In this document: in pieces, positions 44,975-56,370 of the stretch
How positions within the stretch are numbered: position 1 is the first letter of the stretch
Layout of the letters: every line of letters begins with the position of its first letter
Assembly (NCBI GenBank): GCA_011317545.1
Contig: WUJK01000001.1
Location: 4,507,001-4,571,000, forward strand
Source: Coniella vitis
Lineage: Eukaryota; Ascomycota; Sordariomycetes; Diaporthales; Schizoparmaceae
Direction: 5' to 3'
Length of the DNA stretch: 64,000 nucleotides
Made by a program: the position numbers and the translations under genes
Notes under the pieces: generated by a model
Told to the model about the DNA's origin: nothing
What the model saw: the letters and a program-made list of their open reading frames with translations, nothing else
Databases searched by the model: none

Positions 44975-47042
44975 ATGACCATGAGCTCAGCCATCTCAGA
45001 GGCTGGCTCTACTGGCTCTGCGCCTGTGCAACAGCAGCCCCAGGCCATCATCCTGCCAGGCTTTGGCCGTGAGGAGCAGCTCGAAATCGACTGCACATCG
45101 CTGGTCTTCCGCTCCACCTGGACCAGCAAAACCTACACGGACGCCGCCTGGGCTAGCAGGCTGGGCTTGTCTTCGTCTAGACTGAGAGCATTGCACTATG
45201 GCAACAACATGACGCTGCTCTGCAAGGCCTGCACCCATCTCCGCAGATATTATGCCTCAAGCAGCTTCTGGTCTGCCGTCGCCTGTGGCTTCTCCTGCAA
45301 GGCCCACTGTGCCATGACCCAGCTTGACACTCTTGTCCGAGCTCGCCGGGCCCATCTTCGTCAATACGGCAACGGTTTCAAGTCGGCTGCTACCGCGGCT
45401 ATCGATATCTGGATCCATGTAACCACCACGAAACAGAGCATTGGCGGCAACGCATCTGCGCCGGTCCCCAACGACAAACTCCTTTTTGAGACTGCCGAAC
45501 GCTATTACAGGGATGCAAAGTCTCCGAGATTCCTTCACAGAGATGCTGCCGGTGTCCTCTCGACCATGCCTGAGCCAAGCGTGTCCCACAGCCTGCGCAA
45601 GAGGTCGCGCTCGCCCTCCGACTCGTGCGATGAGGAGCCTTTCAGTGCTGGCTCCAAGCGCAGGACCAGGCCCAGCGACGGTCGCCCTGTGGAATCCCCT
45701 TCCAAAGGCCGGTCTCCATGGAAGGGTCTTGCGCCGCTGGAAACCGAGTTTCGAGAACCCGACTATGCGAGGAAACCATTGTCGGCGTCGCATCTGCACT
45801 CGCACGATACAAACCCTGGCGAGCCTCTTGGCCGCATACGAGGATTCTCAAATCACGACAGCCTTCCGCTCAAGCCACCTGCCACTGCCTCAGAAGGTTT
45901 CCCGCCGCACAGCTCACGGGAGAATTCCCTCGAAAACGTGAATGAGCTGCTACGGGACCGCAATGACATGCTCGAGAGGAAACTCGAGATGCAGCAAAAG
46001 ACGGCTGCAGAAGCAGCGCAACATGCTGCAGCAACTCACCGACAAACTATGGACATTTTGACCATTCTTGAAGATAAACTGGCAGAGACGGAAGCTCAAC
46101 GTGTTAAAGACTCGGAACAGGCACGGGCTCGAATGGCAACTCTCGAAGCAAAGCTCACTGCTCAGCAAACTCAAATCGTTGCCTCGCAAGTTCTTCTGAC
46201 TAAAATTGGGTTTCCTGCAGAAGAACTGGCTGGTATGATTTTCTCCTTTTTTTTCCCTTCTTTTCTTCCCATTTCCTATTGAAAGGGGGGGGAGCCAAAC
46301 ATCAAGATACGCGAGTCACAGCTAGCCTATTTGTGTTAGTTTGATGGTGTTTAAGCCTTAAGGCCAGTGTCTTTAACCCCCGTTTGTTGATACCCAAACC
46401 TGGCGATAGTGTGTCCATGCATGCTGATACAACCTTAAACGCAAAGGAAAAGAGCAACCGAGTCAAGGAATATGGGACACAATCAAGAGATTCGAAGACA
46501 GACTTGCGCGTCTTGACGACAAGACTACCGCCAACAGCCTAGATGAGGAGTACTTACAAGGGCTTGGATCCCGCATTGCAAGTCTGGAAGGCCAAACCGA
46601 AGAGTTCTTACAGCGAGCCGCCGTCGATCGCCGGCGTATCGATTCGTCACAAGAAGCCTTGGATGAGTTGCGCCAACGTCTTGCGGAATTGACGACTATA
46701 GTCGCTCGCCTCAACGACACGCGACAGGAAAACCAAGAGTTCAAGACCCGCTTCGAGGAAATGACAAGCATGGTCAATGACATCAAGTCCAGCAGGGTCA
46801 GTCATGAGAATATGAATTCCCTACATGACAAAATCGTCATGTTAGACAGCCGCGTGGACAAAATCGACCGAGGTCTTGCCCAGGCCAGTGACATCAAGAT
46901 TCTGCAACGCCAAATTCAGGAGAACATGGCCAGGAATACAGTTCTTGAAGAGCAAATCAAGTCGCTGCATGAGGGCCAAGAGGACACCGCGCAACGAATC
47001 ACAGAGCTGGTGCACCTCCTGCACAACAGCCTCGCATCATGA
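44975..47042 (+). CDS. Coiled-coil protein of unknown function
   Basis: Exons 44975-46232 and 46447-47042 encode 617 residues. The join is EELA|GKEQPSQGIWDTIKRF, phase 1, with donor GTATGA, a CTGAT branch-like site and acceptor AAAG; the intron is long for this window (214 nt). Residues 20-180 are a globular-looking N-terminal region with several Cys and Trp. Residues 200-330 are basic and Ser/Pro-rich with an RKRSRSPSDS motif suggestive of nuclear localisation. From about 325 to the end heptad-rich sequence predicts two coiled coils broken by the intron. No family is recognised. The ATG at 44,975 or the next in frame at 44,981 could be used; upstream codons in frame lack an ATG. Confidence 0.72.
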
Positions 47043-47908
47043 ACTGTCACGTGCGCGCCATATGGGATCCTCTGTGATGTTGCAGCATGTTCAAACTTGA
47101 TTCGACACAACGGCACAAGCGAGGAATGTTTCGATCAAGTTCCCCATCAACCACTCGCAACGTATGACAATTGCATCCTCCAGTGATTTTACGTCGATAT
47201 GCTTCGAGGGCAGAATTCAAGCTAATCTGAAGAAGTGGCACTCAAATGGACTTGAGACTATATCAACAATGGTGATATATCGACGCCCTCGAATTTTGCG
47301 TTCAGTAAGAAGCGTTGGTGTGGTTGGGGACAAAGTCCTTGGAAGAAAATCGTTGCAAAATTTGGGCAAAAGAAGTCAAAGGAGAGGGACATCCAATAAA
47401 CAATTTGTACTTCACATGTTACTAGTAAGTGTAAAAGTATGTGCCCAAATGCTAATTAGATACACAGCGCCTTTGGCGCCACATAACTTCCACAGCACAC
47501 TGTTCCATAAAGTCCGTCGTGTGGTGCTGCCAAGGGTCCATAAGCTCCGCATCCTCCGTATCGTCCGAATGTACCGAATGTACCGAAGGCCCCGAAGCGA
47601 CCGAGATGACCCGCGCCGTGGCCGTGCCATAGCCAACGACGGCCCCGGGCCGTATGATGGGGAGAAGAAGGTAACCGAATCAAGAGAAATATATAAAACA
47701 ACGGCTGCCGACTCGACTCATGATCATCATGCTGAAAGAAACTCACCCAAGAAGTTCAGCTTCATTCTTTGCATTCAAGGCTCAGATCCAAACCTCATTG
47801 CTTATTGCACCACCCATAACTTAGGATTCAAGCCTACGCTCCGCAACCATTTGAACAATACTTCTCACCTTACACACACACCAAAACACCATACATCTCC
47901 CCAAAACA
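47043..47908. other. Intergenic region and FAD monooxygenase promoter
   Basis: Contains the TATA box of the downstream gene. A minus-strand Gly/Phe/Tyr-rich frame at about 47,456-47,640 lacks an ATG in frame and a plausible splice partner, so I do not annotate it as a gene. Confidence 0.5.
47690..47698 (+). promoter_or_regulatory. Putative TATA box of the FAD monooxygenase gene
   Basis: TATATAAAA about 211 nt before the start codon. Confidence 0.55.
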
Positions 47909-49366
47909 ATGGCCCAATCCTCCCACCCCAAAATCGCCATAGCAGGCGGCGGCCCAGGCGCCCTCACCCTCGCCCTCCTCCTCCACCAGCGCGCCATCCC
48001 CTTCACCCTCTTTGAGATGCGCCCGCGGCCGACACCCGCGCAGCTCGACACACCGTCGGGCTCCCTCGACCTCCACGAAGGCTCCGGCCTCGCAGCGCTC
48101 CGCGCGTGCGGCCTCTGGGAGGCCTTCCTCCCGCTCACGGCAGACTGCGAAGAGAGCATGACGATTGTGAATCGCCAGGGGGAGGTGCTGCACGCGGACC
48201 AGGGCGGGGCGGCGTACAGGCCTGAGATTGCGCGGAATAACCTGACGAGGATCCTGTTGGAGGGTGGGGTTCCGGAGGATAGCGTGAGGTGGGAGAGGAA
48301 GATTGTGAAGGTGGAGGATGATGATGATGTTGATGGTGATGGGAATGAGAATGGTGGGGTGAAGGTGTATATCCAGCACATCAAAAAAGCCAAGAACATC
48401 GACAACAAAAAAGGGCAGAAGGAGGAGGAGGCGGAGGCGGAGACGGTGATGGAAAAGTACGACTACCTCATCGGCGCAGACGGCGCGTGGTCCAAAGTCC
48501 GCGCGCTGCTCAACCCTTTGCTTGCACAACCCCAACTCCGCGGTATCTACTGGTTCACGCTCACCATCCCCTCCATCACCACGCGGTATCCCAGGATTGC
48601 AGAATATGTGGGCCGGGGCATGTTCCTGTGTCTTGCCAATGGCCACATGGTCTGTGTCATGGGCGGGGTGCGCGACAGTGCCACTGTGACGATCATGTTG
48701 AACTGCGCCACTGTGGCCGGGTCGGCGGCGGCGGCGGTGGGGGGCAAAGGAGGAGAAGAGGAGATTCTTGCGTTGAATGGGGCAGAGATTGAGGAGGTCA
48801 AGAGAAGGGTGTTGGGCGAGGAGCAGTTCCTGGGCGGGTTTGGGGAGAGGGTCAAGGAGGTGGTGAGGGTTGGGTTTGATGAGGCAATGGCTGCTGCTGC
48901 TGCTGCTGCAGCTGCAATCAAGGAGGATAGCATCCAGCTCAAGCCGCTTGTGTCGTTACCCGCTGGCTATCGCTGGGAACATGCGGCGAACGCGACGCTG
49001 ATTGGGGATGCGGCGCATGTTATGCTGCCGTCGGGCGAAGGGGTGAACATGGCGATGTGGGATGCGCTGGATGTTTCGCGGGCGATTGGTGACGCGTGGG
49101 ACGAGTGTCTGAAGGAGCAGCAAGTGCGACACGCACAACAAGCACAAGAAGAGGAGGAAGAAGACAAAGAAGTCGGCAAGATGTTGCGAAGAGCATTGAG
49201 CCCGAGGATGAAGCAATGTGAGGAGGCGATGCATTTGCGGGCGGGCAAAGAGGCGGAAGCGTCGGAGGAGCAGAATAAGCTCATGTTTGGGGAGAATGGG
49301 TCGGAGGATATGGCCAAGTGGATGGGGGAGATGATGAGGCATGCTGGTGGTGGTGAGAAGGAGTGA
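47909..49366 (+). CDS. FAD-dependent monooxygenase (TetX/PHBH-like)
   Basis: An intronless frame of 485 residues. The N-terminal dinucleotide motif is KIAIAGGGPGALTLALLL (Gly13-Gly17), with an acidic residue after the second strand (FEMR). The DG motif is YLIGADGAWSKVR and the GD motif is ATLIGDAAHVMLPSGEGVN. These three motifs define class A flavoprotein monooxygenases. TetX-like fungal members oxidise varied aromatic or secondary-metabolite substrates; the substrate is unknown here. Low-complexity insertions occur: an Asp/Gly/Asn loop (about 137-150), an Ala run (about 329-338) and Glu/Gln-rich C-terminal helices. No biosynthetic core enzyme lies nearby. It is convergent with the amidase. 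Confidence 0.87.
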   Translation: MAQSSHPKIAIAGGGPGALTLALLLHQRAIPFTLFEMRPRPTPAQLDTPSGSLDLHEGSGLAALRACGLWEAFLPLTADCEESMTIVNRQGEVLHADQGGAAYRPEIARNNLTRILLEGGVPEDSVRWERKIVKVEDDDDVDGDGNENGGVKVYIQHIKKAKNIDNKKGQKEEEAEAETVMEKYDYLIGADGAWSKVRALLNPLLAQPQLRGIYWFTLTIPSITTRYPRIAEYVGRGMFLCLANGHMVCVMGGVRDSATVTIMLNCATVAGSAAAAVGGKGGEEEILALNGAEIEEVKRRVLGEEQFLGGFGERVKEVVRVGFDEAMAAAAAAAAAIKEDSIQLKPLVSLPAGYRWEHAANATLIGDAAHVMLPSGEGVNMAMWDALDVSRAIGDAWDECLKEQQVRHAQQAQEEEEEDKEVGKMLRRALSPRMKQCEEAMHLRAGKEAEASEEQNKLMFGENGSEDMAKWMGEMMRHAGGGEKE

Positions 49367-49706
49367 TTGATGGCGTCCTTGGGAATGCAAGCTGACTGGT
49401 GTTTTTTTTTTTTTTAAAAAGAAAAAAAGAAAAGATAATATGGTCTGCTGGGCTGGAAATATGGAGGCGAATGTCGGACCTTTCATTGTCTGCTGTATCA
49501 TTCGATACCTCTCTGCTATCAGAAACTATTCGAGAATTGCAAACAAGAGAACTTGTTCTCTTGAGCATGACGTCTATATCAATGATATCAAGTCTGAGGT
49601 GTTGATAGCATCCCAGTGTTGATACCACTTGCATTTCGAGTCTTGGACAAGTTTGAGAGATGGCCATATGAAGAAAACAAGGTCCTGGGCTGCCAAACCT
49701 GTTCCT
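49367..49706. other. Convergent 3' flank
   Basis: Short non-coding stretch with a poly-T/poly-A junction at about 49,403-49,432. Confidence 0.6.
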
Positions 49707-52006
49707 TCACATCCGAGCAACCGTCTTGGACGGCGTCTCTCTCCCACGCCGCTTCAAGCACTCATCCACGACCTTTGCAATCGCCAGACACTCTTCGTCG
49801 CGCAGAGTGGTTGTGCACAGTTGAATGGCAAGCGGCACGCCCTCGAGTGTGTCGGGACGGTCTAGCAGTGGAGTGTTTGTATGAGTGAGTCTGACACCAA
49901 CAAGATGAATAAAACAAGATCGGGGGAAGAAGTCACTGACACGTAGGCGCTGTTGAGCCCGGCGGTACTGTGAGAACACCTGCCAGATCCTCCTTGGTCG
50001 CGCGGCCAAAGGGGATGTTGATAGCCGGATACTGGTCAGAGAGATTAGTGTATCTTGTAGAAAGAAAAGAAAAAAAAAGAAAAAAAGAAAAGGGATAGAG
50101 GGAGATGGACCGCACAACAACTCACATCCAAGAAGTTCATCAGAGCCGTATACGCACCCGCACCGCCCTCATCATGCTCCAACGCCGTATTCTGATACGC
50201 CGGCGCAATCACAGCATCCAGTTTCTTGCCCTCCCAAACGGCTCGCCTCCAAGCACCCCGGATCTCGTCTCTCTTTGCGTTCAGCACAGCCAGCTTGTCC
50301 AACCTATCCGCGCCCTTCATCTGCCGCGTATCAGGAATAGCACCTACTCCTCCTCCCTCTTCTTCTCTCCCTTTCCCTGCTGCACCACCGTGACGCACCT
50401 GGTGCCACGCCACCTCGCGCATAGCCCGCCGCACCGTCGTCAGACACGGCACAGGAGGCTCGCCCCCGCCACGGGCAAGCGTCTCACTCGCCGTCTTGTC
50501 CAGACCAAACATTTGCACCGCGACATCGTAGCTCTGCGCCACCAGGCCCTCGGCCGTGCGCAAGGGAAGAACGGCATGTCCTGCACGGTGGAGAAGTGCG
50601 ACTGCAGTGCGCAGCGCGGCACGGATCGGTGGATGCAGAGGGAAGAAGGGGTCCTCTGCTAGGACGCCGAGCCGGAGCCTCGGCGGTGTGGACAGCGACG
50701 GCATGTCTCGCCAGGGCACATCCAGTGCGGTCGCGTCGATGCTCGCTGGACGCGCCGCCACGACGCTGCGCATAAAGATTTCGATGCTTTCGAGGTCGTG
50801 GGCGAGGGGCCCCGCTGAGGCTTGGATCGTGGAGAGGCCTCGGAGGCTGGGCGAGACTTGTTTGCCGTAGGGGATGCGGCCTGCTGTTGGCTTGAAGCCA
50901 TATAGCCCACAGTATAGAGAAGGGATGCGGATGGAGCCTAGAGACTGCTATTTCAGCTTCTGAAAAGCGCTGGCAAGTAAGCAAGGCCTGTGAGCGGTGT
51001 GTATGTACCAGCAATATCCGTTCCCACTCCCAAAGGCGAGCCGCGAAAGGCTACGAGGGCGCCCTCGCCGCCACTGGAGCCTCCTGCAGACCACGAGGTA
51101 TTCCAGGGGTTGAGAACTCGGCCAAAGACATTGTTGTGGGAATCGGCTGTCTGGATTTACACCGAAACGTTAGTTGGTGGCGGGATACAATGTTGGATTG
51201 ATCGATCTCTGCTTCACACAAGACAACACAAAAGCATAGAGGACTCTTGCAATGGTGAGGGATCTTGTAGAAACCAGACATACCATCAGAGTCTGAGGAA
51301 TGTTTGTCTTGCAATAAAGAACGGCGCCTTGTGCCAGCAACACATCCACCAGACATGAGTTCTCCGTCGACGGCCCGTGGCCAAGATAATCGACAAAGCC
51401 CAGCGTGGCTTCCGCGCCACGCACTTGGAACGAGTCCTTGATGCTGATGGGGAGACCATGGAGAGGTCCTACAAGCTGACCGCTTTCTCGCAAGGCGTCT
51501 AGCTCCCGTGCTCTGTCTTGGGCTTGTGCAAACAGAAGCTCCGTTAGACATGATGTCTATACATTTACTCCTTGCTCACATTAGCTTCGTATGAGCAACA
51601 CAGAACGAGAACCGTCTTCACGCGATCGTCTTAATACGACAATCCAACATCCAAAACGGCAGACAGAACCACACACACACACCAGCTGCTGCGCAATTGC
51701 CGCTCTCTTGCAATAAGCAACCGTCACCTCAAGCGCAGTGAGTTGTCCGGACCTGAGTGCCTCCAGAAGCTGGGAAACGGTGTAGTGCTCGGTGATCTGG
51801 AGTTCCTTGGCCGTGAGGATGCCCGACTTGGACACGATGTCTTGCTCGATCAGGTTATTTCTCGATGCTTCAGCTGGCTGGACAACAATGTCCTTGACTG
51901 CTGCTGACGACAGTCTCCATGGCTCCGGCATCAGACTGTCGCGCTGTGTCCGCTTCTCGGCGACGCGAGCTTCCCAAGATGAAGGCGTTCCGTCCGTGCT
52001 GGCCAT
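49707..52006 (-). CDS. Amidase signature family enzyme (general amidase/acetamidase-like)
   Basis: Six exons (52006-51683, 51556-51284, 51150-51009, 50937-50126, 50031-49941, 49861-49707) encode 598 residues. The Ser-cisSer-Lys triad is Lys148 (GLPISIKD), Ser224 (GGSSGGEGALVA) and Ser248 (GTDIAGSIR), with the 24-residue spacing known for FAAH-type enzymes. The conserved tail is YPAINIPFG..PPGSTAPTY and EGVPLAIQLCTTTLRDEE. The enzyme hydrolyses a carboxamide to acid and ammonia; the substrate cannot be told. The joins AQQL|TSCLTELLF, DIA|GSIRIPS and APT|YRPDTLEG fix the introns; the last uses GTCAGT, since the nearby GTGTCA would break the frame. Residues about 375-445 contain a Gly/Glu-rich insertion. 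Confidence 0.9.
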
Positions 52007-53963
52007 GATGGGATCGACGAGAGAAAAGAAGAGAGGGTTTATGTTGTGTTTACGGACGTGTTGCTGTTGTGGTGAAACACAGGCTCCAGAGAGAGCGATA
52101 TGGGCTCAAGTGCGGAGACGTCTGTCTAGTGTATACATTCCACTTCCAGGCGATCGTCTCTGCTATTGGCTCTTGTGTAAGTCGCATATGATTACTAAGC
52201 TATTAAGCACGGAAATACCCGGCACCACATAGTATACTACTTATTGCAAGCCAACCCTGACCTGCTCGCTACAGGGCGAGCAACATGTCAGTTCTCCTCG
52301 ACATCAAGGAGACCTCTCTCATACATGTCCAAGGCATTCGGCATTGGAGCATGGTATATCGTCAAGAACACTTGTAGCAAACCGTATCTCAGTACAAACG
52401 GCACCATCTACTCTCCTCTGTATCAGTCTATGGAACGGCAATGCCTTTCGATCCAGGCAATGGTGAACGCCTTGTGCACGCATGCAGGCGATGTGCAGTC
52501 GATCCCTCGCTCACAGGCTACAAATACGGTGGCCAACGGTGGCTTGCTGGCTTCTCCATGATGGCGGGATGATACCTTTTGCATCATCTCGTCTTGACCA
52601 GACGCTCGCACTCATACAACAAAAGGACAGAGAAACACAACACAAATACGCGTATAAGCCCAGAATAAGCGGAGTGCCTCGCCTACAGCCACCAGAACCG
52701 TGCAGATCTCCATTTCGGCGTTGACTCCCGGCCCTGACGATCAAGACCGGACGCAACTATAACGGAATCAAGCATTTCCAGGTTCGCTACCACCCACCAG
52801 TTCGATGAAATTCCTATCGATGTATTACTATGATAGTCTCTCACTCTGCCCGTAAGGCATTGTATTACTCCAGTGGCAATGGATAGTCGTTCAAGAACAG
52901 AAAAAAACAGGTACTATTCAGGGCTGGTTGTTTGCGCTCTACATCACTTGGCCGTCGGCATTCTTTGCGCCGTCTACAGTTATCACTGTCATCGTGAGGT
53001 CTGCACGGGCTTCAATCTCGTCTCCATGTCCTACAATCCACAGTTCTCAAGCCCATGTCATAGTATCCCATGCTCGTTGACGAACGCCAACGGTCCACTG
53101 CCTCTACGCCCTGGAGCACACCATCGCGGCTCGACTCGTACCTCCGAGCTCGAAAAGCAATATTGGCTTCCAAGCATAATCCAACCCCCCACGCTCCACT
53201 GCTCCACTTCTGGCTTCTTCCCCGGCTTCTACTATGTACTCAAGATCCGGGGATGACCCTAGTCTCCGAGAAACAAAAACAACCGAAATCGTTTCGAGTC
53301 CGGCAGACCGGCCAGAAGAGTGAGGGAGGTGTGTGTCAGGGATACTCGGCACCAAGGCCTCACTCAGTTCGACGAGGCGAACAACAGCGCGAGAACAACG
53401 CCGCCGACGCCTCTTGCAGCAATCGGATCTCCTCGCCTCCACGATGTCGTGCCCCCATTATTCCCTGCCACCCTTCGGCACTTTGTTCCCCAACGTGGAA
53501 GCTCTCCAACGAACTTGCGCCAGGGCTTTCTTATTTCTGGGTCCGCGCTTCTACTGATGATACAACAGTAGAAGCAGCAAGCCAAATGTCTTCACACAGA
53601 CTATACCATGGTAGTAGAATGGCTGCTGGCGTGGGCCCCCTGGCTCTACCCCGCGCCCGATATCATCATCGTAGCCGATCCCCATGGGGTAATAAGAGTA
53701 GACTCAGAACTTAGTCGTTTCTTCTCCAGTATCCACACGAGGCGCCGCCTACCCATATCCTGGAGGCCAATTCTGGCCTCCGCAATCCATAGTCGTGCCC
53801 ACTATCCAAAGACAACACCCCCCAACAACAAACCAGATCGTCGACAGAGAGCGGGCGGGGTGCACGGTTGTTGCCCGGGCGTGGCTGACGCGGTGCGATC
53901 CTGCTTCCCTGGCCATGGTCCATCACGACTCTTGTCTCTTGGCTGTATGTGTCGACATGGAGC

Positions 53964-53985
53964 AGAGAGAGAGAGAGAGAGAGAG
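53964..53985. repeat. GA dinucleotide microsatellite
   Basis: About 11 GA units within the amidase-tannase intergenic region. Confidence 0.95.
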
Positions 53986-54210
53986 GCTGCAGACCTTCTC
54001 CACGCATCATGTGGACGAGACCGGTCTTCTTGAACTGTGACCGAAGATGCAAGGGCGCCCGTGCCGATACTACCGATGCTCGTTTTTTTTTTTTTTGCTT
54101 TACTGCAACCGCGGGAAAATGCCTGTTAGTCCGTCAGGTACAGGATATAGACCCCCATGTTAACAAAAGAAACATCCAACAACCCGTGCCAGGAGAATGT
54201 CAAGATGTAG

Positions 54211-54217
54211 TATAAAT
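54211..54217 (+). promoter_or_regulatory. Putative TATA box of the tannase-like gene
   Basis: TATAAAT about 231 nt upstream of the start codon, followed by a C-rich, pyrimidine leader. Confidence 0.5.
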
Positions 54218-54447
54218 TGAACATCGCCACCTTTCACCCACCTCTCTCTTGTGGCGACGACGAGCCTGGTTATCTGGTTCGGTACGGCCTCAAACCCAAT
54301 TGCGAGCTCTTTTCTGTCTTGCCTACAGAAAAAAAACCCCCAGCCGCTCTTCTCCCTCCTCCTCCTCCTCCTTCTTCACTCCTGTTTCCCTCCGTGGTGT
54401 GTTGAGTAACACACCCCCCAATTGCCATCACAAAGAGTCATAGACCT

Positions 54448-56370
54448 ATGGCCTCCCTCCTCTCCCGCAAGGCCTGGTCCACCGCCGCCGCCGGCCTGCT
54501 CGCCCTCGCCGCGACCGCCGCGACCGCCGCCCACGGCCTGACCCTCGACGACGTCTGCACCCCAGAGTACGTCGCCGCGCGGCTGCCCGCCTCGGGCTTC
54601 TACGACTCGGTCGGCCTGACCGTCAACCCAGACAGCGTGACGGCCAGCCCCGTGACAAACTACACCGTGGGCGCCACCGCGGCCGTCTTCTACCCGGCGG
54701 CGACGTTTGACTACTGCAGCGTCACCTTCACATACAGCCACACGGGCCGCAACGACTCGGTGCTCTTGACGCTGTGGCTGCCCGCGCCCGATGAGTTCCA
54801 GCACCGCTGGCTGTCGACCGGTGGCGGGGGCTATGCCATCAACTCGGGCGTGCAGTCGCTGCCCGGCGGAGTGCAGTATGGCGCCGTGTCGGGCCAGACG
54901 GACGGTGGGTTTGGCGCCGACCAGTCGAATGCCATCAACACGTTCTTGGTGGAGAACGGCACAGCCGACTGGCAGAACATCTACATGTTTGGCTACCAGG
55001 CCATCCGTGAGTTGACGCTGCTCGGGCGTACCTTTACCGCCAACTTTTATGAGACCAACGGGACAAAGGTGTACACTTACTACCAGGTGAGCATTCAATT
55101 TCCCATTTTTTTTTTTTTTTTTCTTTTTTCTTTCTTTTTTGGGGCACATCTTCTGAACGACCACCTCCTTCCACCGCCCATGGTCAACACGCTAACAAAA
55201 CCGCCATCACCACCACCACCACCACCACAACAACAGGGCTGTTCCGAAGGTGGCCGCGAAGGCTGGTCCCAAGTCCAACGCTTCAGCGACTCGTTTGACG
55301 GCGCCGCCATTGGCGCCCCAGCGTTCCGCTTCGCCTTCCAGCAAGTCCAGCACTTGTACTCCAACATTGTCGAGAAGACGGTCGACTACTACCCGCCGCC
55401 CTGCGAGCTGGAGGCCATCATGAACGCCACCATCCTCGCCTGCGACGGTCTCGACGGCCGCCTCGACGGCGTCGTCTCGCGCACCGATCTCTGCACCGCC
55501 CACTACAACATCACCGCCACCCTGGGCCTACCGTATTCGTGCCCTGCTTCTTCCTCGGGCTACACGGGTACCGTCCCCGCGCAGGCGGGCAACGTCTCGG
55601 CACAGGCGATTCAGGTCGCGCAGCTGATCCTCGACGGCCTGCACGACGACGAGGGCAACCGCGTCTACTTCTCGTACACGCCCACGTCCACCTTCACCGA
55701 CGCTCAGACCCAGTACAACGCCGCGACGGGCGCGTGGGAGCTCGACATCACCTCTCTCGGCGGCAGCTTCGTCCAGGTGCTGCTGCACCTCCAGCAAGGC
55801 GCCAACCTCGCCACGCTCGACAACGTCACGTACTCGACGCTGCGCGACTGGATCTACCAGGGCTGGAACGAGTACCAGGACAGCCTGATGACCAACTGGC
55901 CCGACCTGACGCCCTTCCAGCGCGCCGGCGGCAAGGTGATCCACTTCCACGGCGAGTCCGACTACAGCATCCCCGCCGCCTCCTCGGTGCGCTACTGGAA
56001 CTCGGTCCGCGAGGTCCTGTACGGCGACAGGTCGTACAACGACAGCGTCAGCGCCCTCAACGACTTTTACAAGCTGTTCCTGGTCCCTGGCGCGGGCCAC
56101 TGCGCGACCAACGCGTACGAGCCCAACGGGCCGTTCCCCCAGACGAACCTGGCTGTGCTGATTGACTGGGTCGAGAAGGGCGTGCAGCCTGTGACGCTCA
56201 ACGCGACGGTGCTGCAGGGCGCCAACGTGGGCACCAACCAGCAGATTTGCGCGTACCCGCTGCGTCCTGTCTGGAGCAACAACGGCACCACCATGTCGTG
56301 TGTGTATAGCCAGGAGAGCATTGACGCCTGGACCTACGACATTAACGCTTTCAAGCTGCCAGTCTACTAA
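54448..56370 (+). CDS. Secreted tannase/feruloyl esterase family enzyme
   Basis: Exons 54448-55086 and 55237-56370 encode 590 residues. A signal peptide (about 1-28) is followed by LDDVCTPEYVAARLP. The family's CS-D-HC signature is complete: Cys215-Ser216 (GCSEGGREG), Asp455 (HFHGESDYSIP) and His501-Cys502 (PGAGHC). The two cysteines should form the disulfide that positions the catalytic Ser and His. The lid domain between them has many N-glycosylation sites and a calcium-loop-like ACDGLDGRLDGVV. Substrates of the family are gallate or hydroxycinnamate esters. The 150-nt intron (GTGAGC..CAACAG) is a multiple of three and stop-free; read as coding it would put about 50 residues of Phe-run and Pro-run immediately before the nucleophile. 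I therefore treat it as an intron. The usual GCSTGG has Glu217 instead of Thr. Confidence 0.92.
   Translation: MASLLSRKAWSTAAAGLLALAATAATAAHGLTLDDVCTPEYVAARLPASGFYDSVGLTVNPDSVTASPVTNYTVGATAAVFYPAATFDYCSVTFTYSHTGRNDSVLLTLWLPAPDEFQHRWLSTGGGGYAINSGVQSLPGGVQYGAVSGQTDGGFGADQSNAINTFLVENGTADWQNIYMFGYQAIRELTLLGRTFTANFYETNGTKVYTYYQVSIQFPIFFFFFLFSFFFGAHLLNDHLLPPPMVNTLTKPPSPPPPPPQQQGCSEGGREGWSQVQRFSDSFDGAAIGAPAFRFAFQQVQHLYSNIVEKTVDYYPPPCELEAIMNATILACDGLDGRLDGVVSRTDLCTAHYNITATLGLPYSCPASSSGYTGTVPAQAGNVSAQAIQVAQLILDGLHDDEGNRVYFSYTPTSTFTDAQTQYNAATGAWELDITSLGGSFVQVLLHLQQGANLATLDNVTYSTLRDWIYQGWNEYQDSLMTNWPDLTPFQRAGGKVIHFHGESDYSIPAASSVRYWNSVREVLYGDRSYNDSVSALNDFYKLFLVPGAGHCATNAYEPNGPFPQTNLAVLIDWVEKGVQPVTLNATVLQGANVGTNQQICAYPLRPVWSNNGTTMSCVYSQESIDAWTYDINAFKLPVY

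Larger units (their letters stand above)
52007..54447. other. Long divergent intergenic region, amidase to tannase
   Basis: About 2.4 kb. From about 52,870 to 54,050 there are several protein-like but disconnected open stretches on both strands, for example IQGWLFALYITWPSAFFAP near 52,915, which I cannot join into a gene. A GA microsatellite lies at about 53,964-53,985 and a T-run at about 54,081-54,095. Confidence 0.45.
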
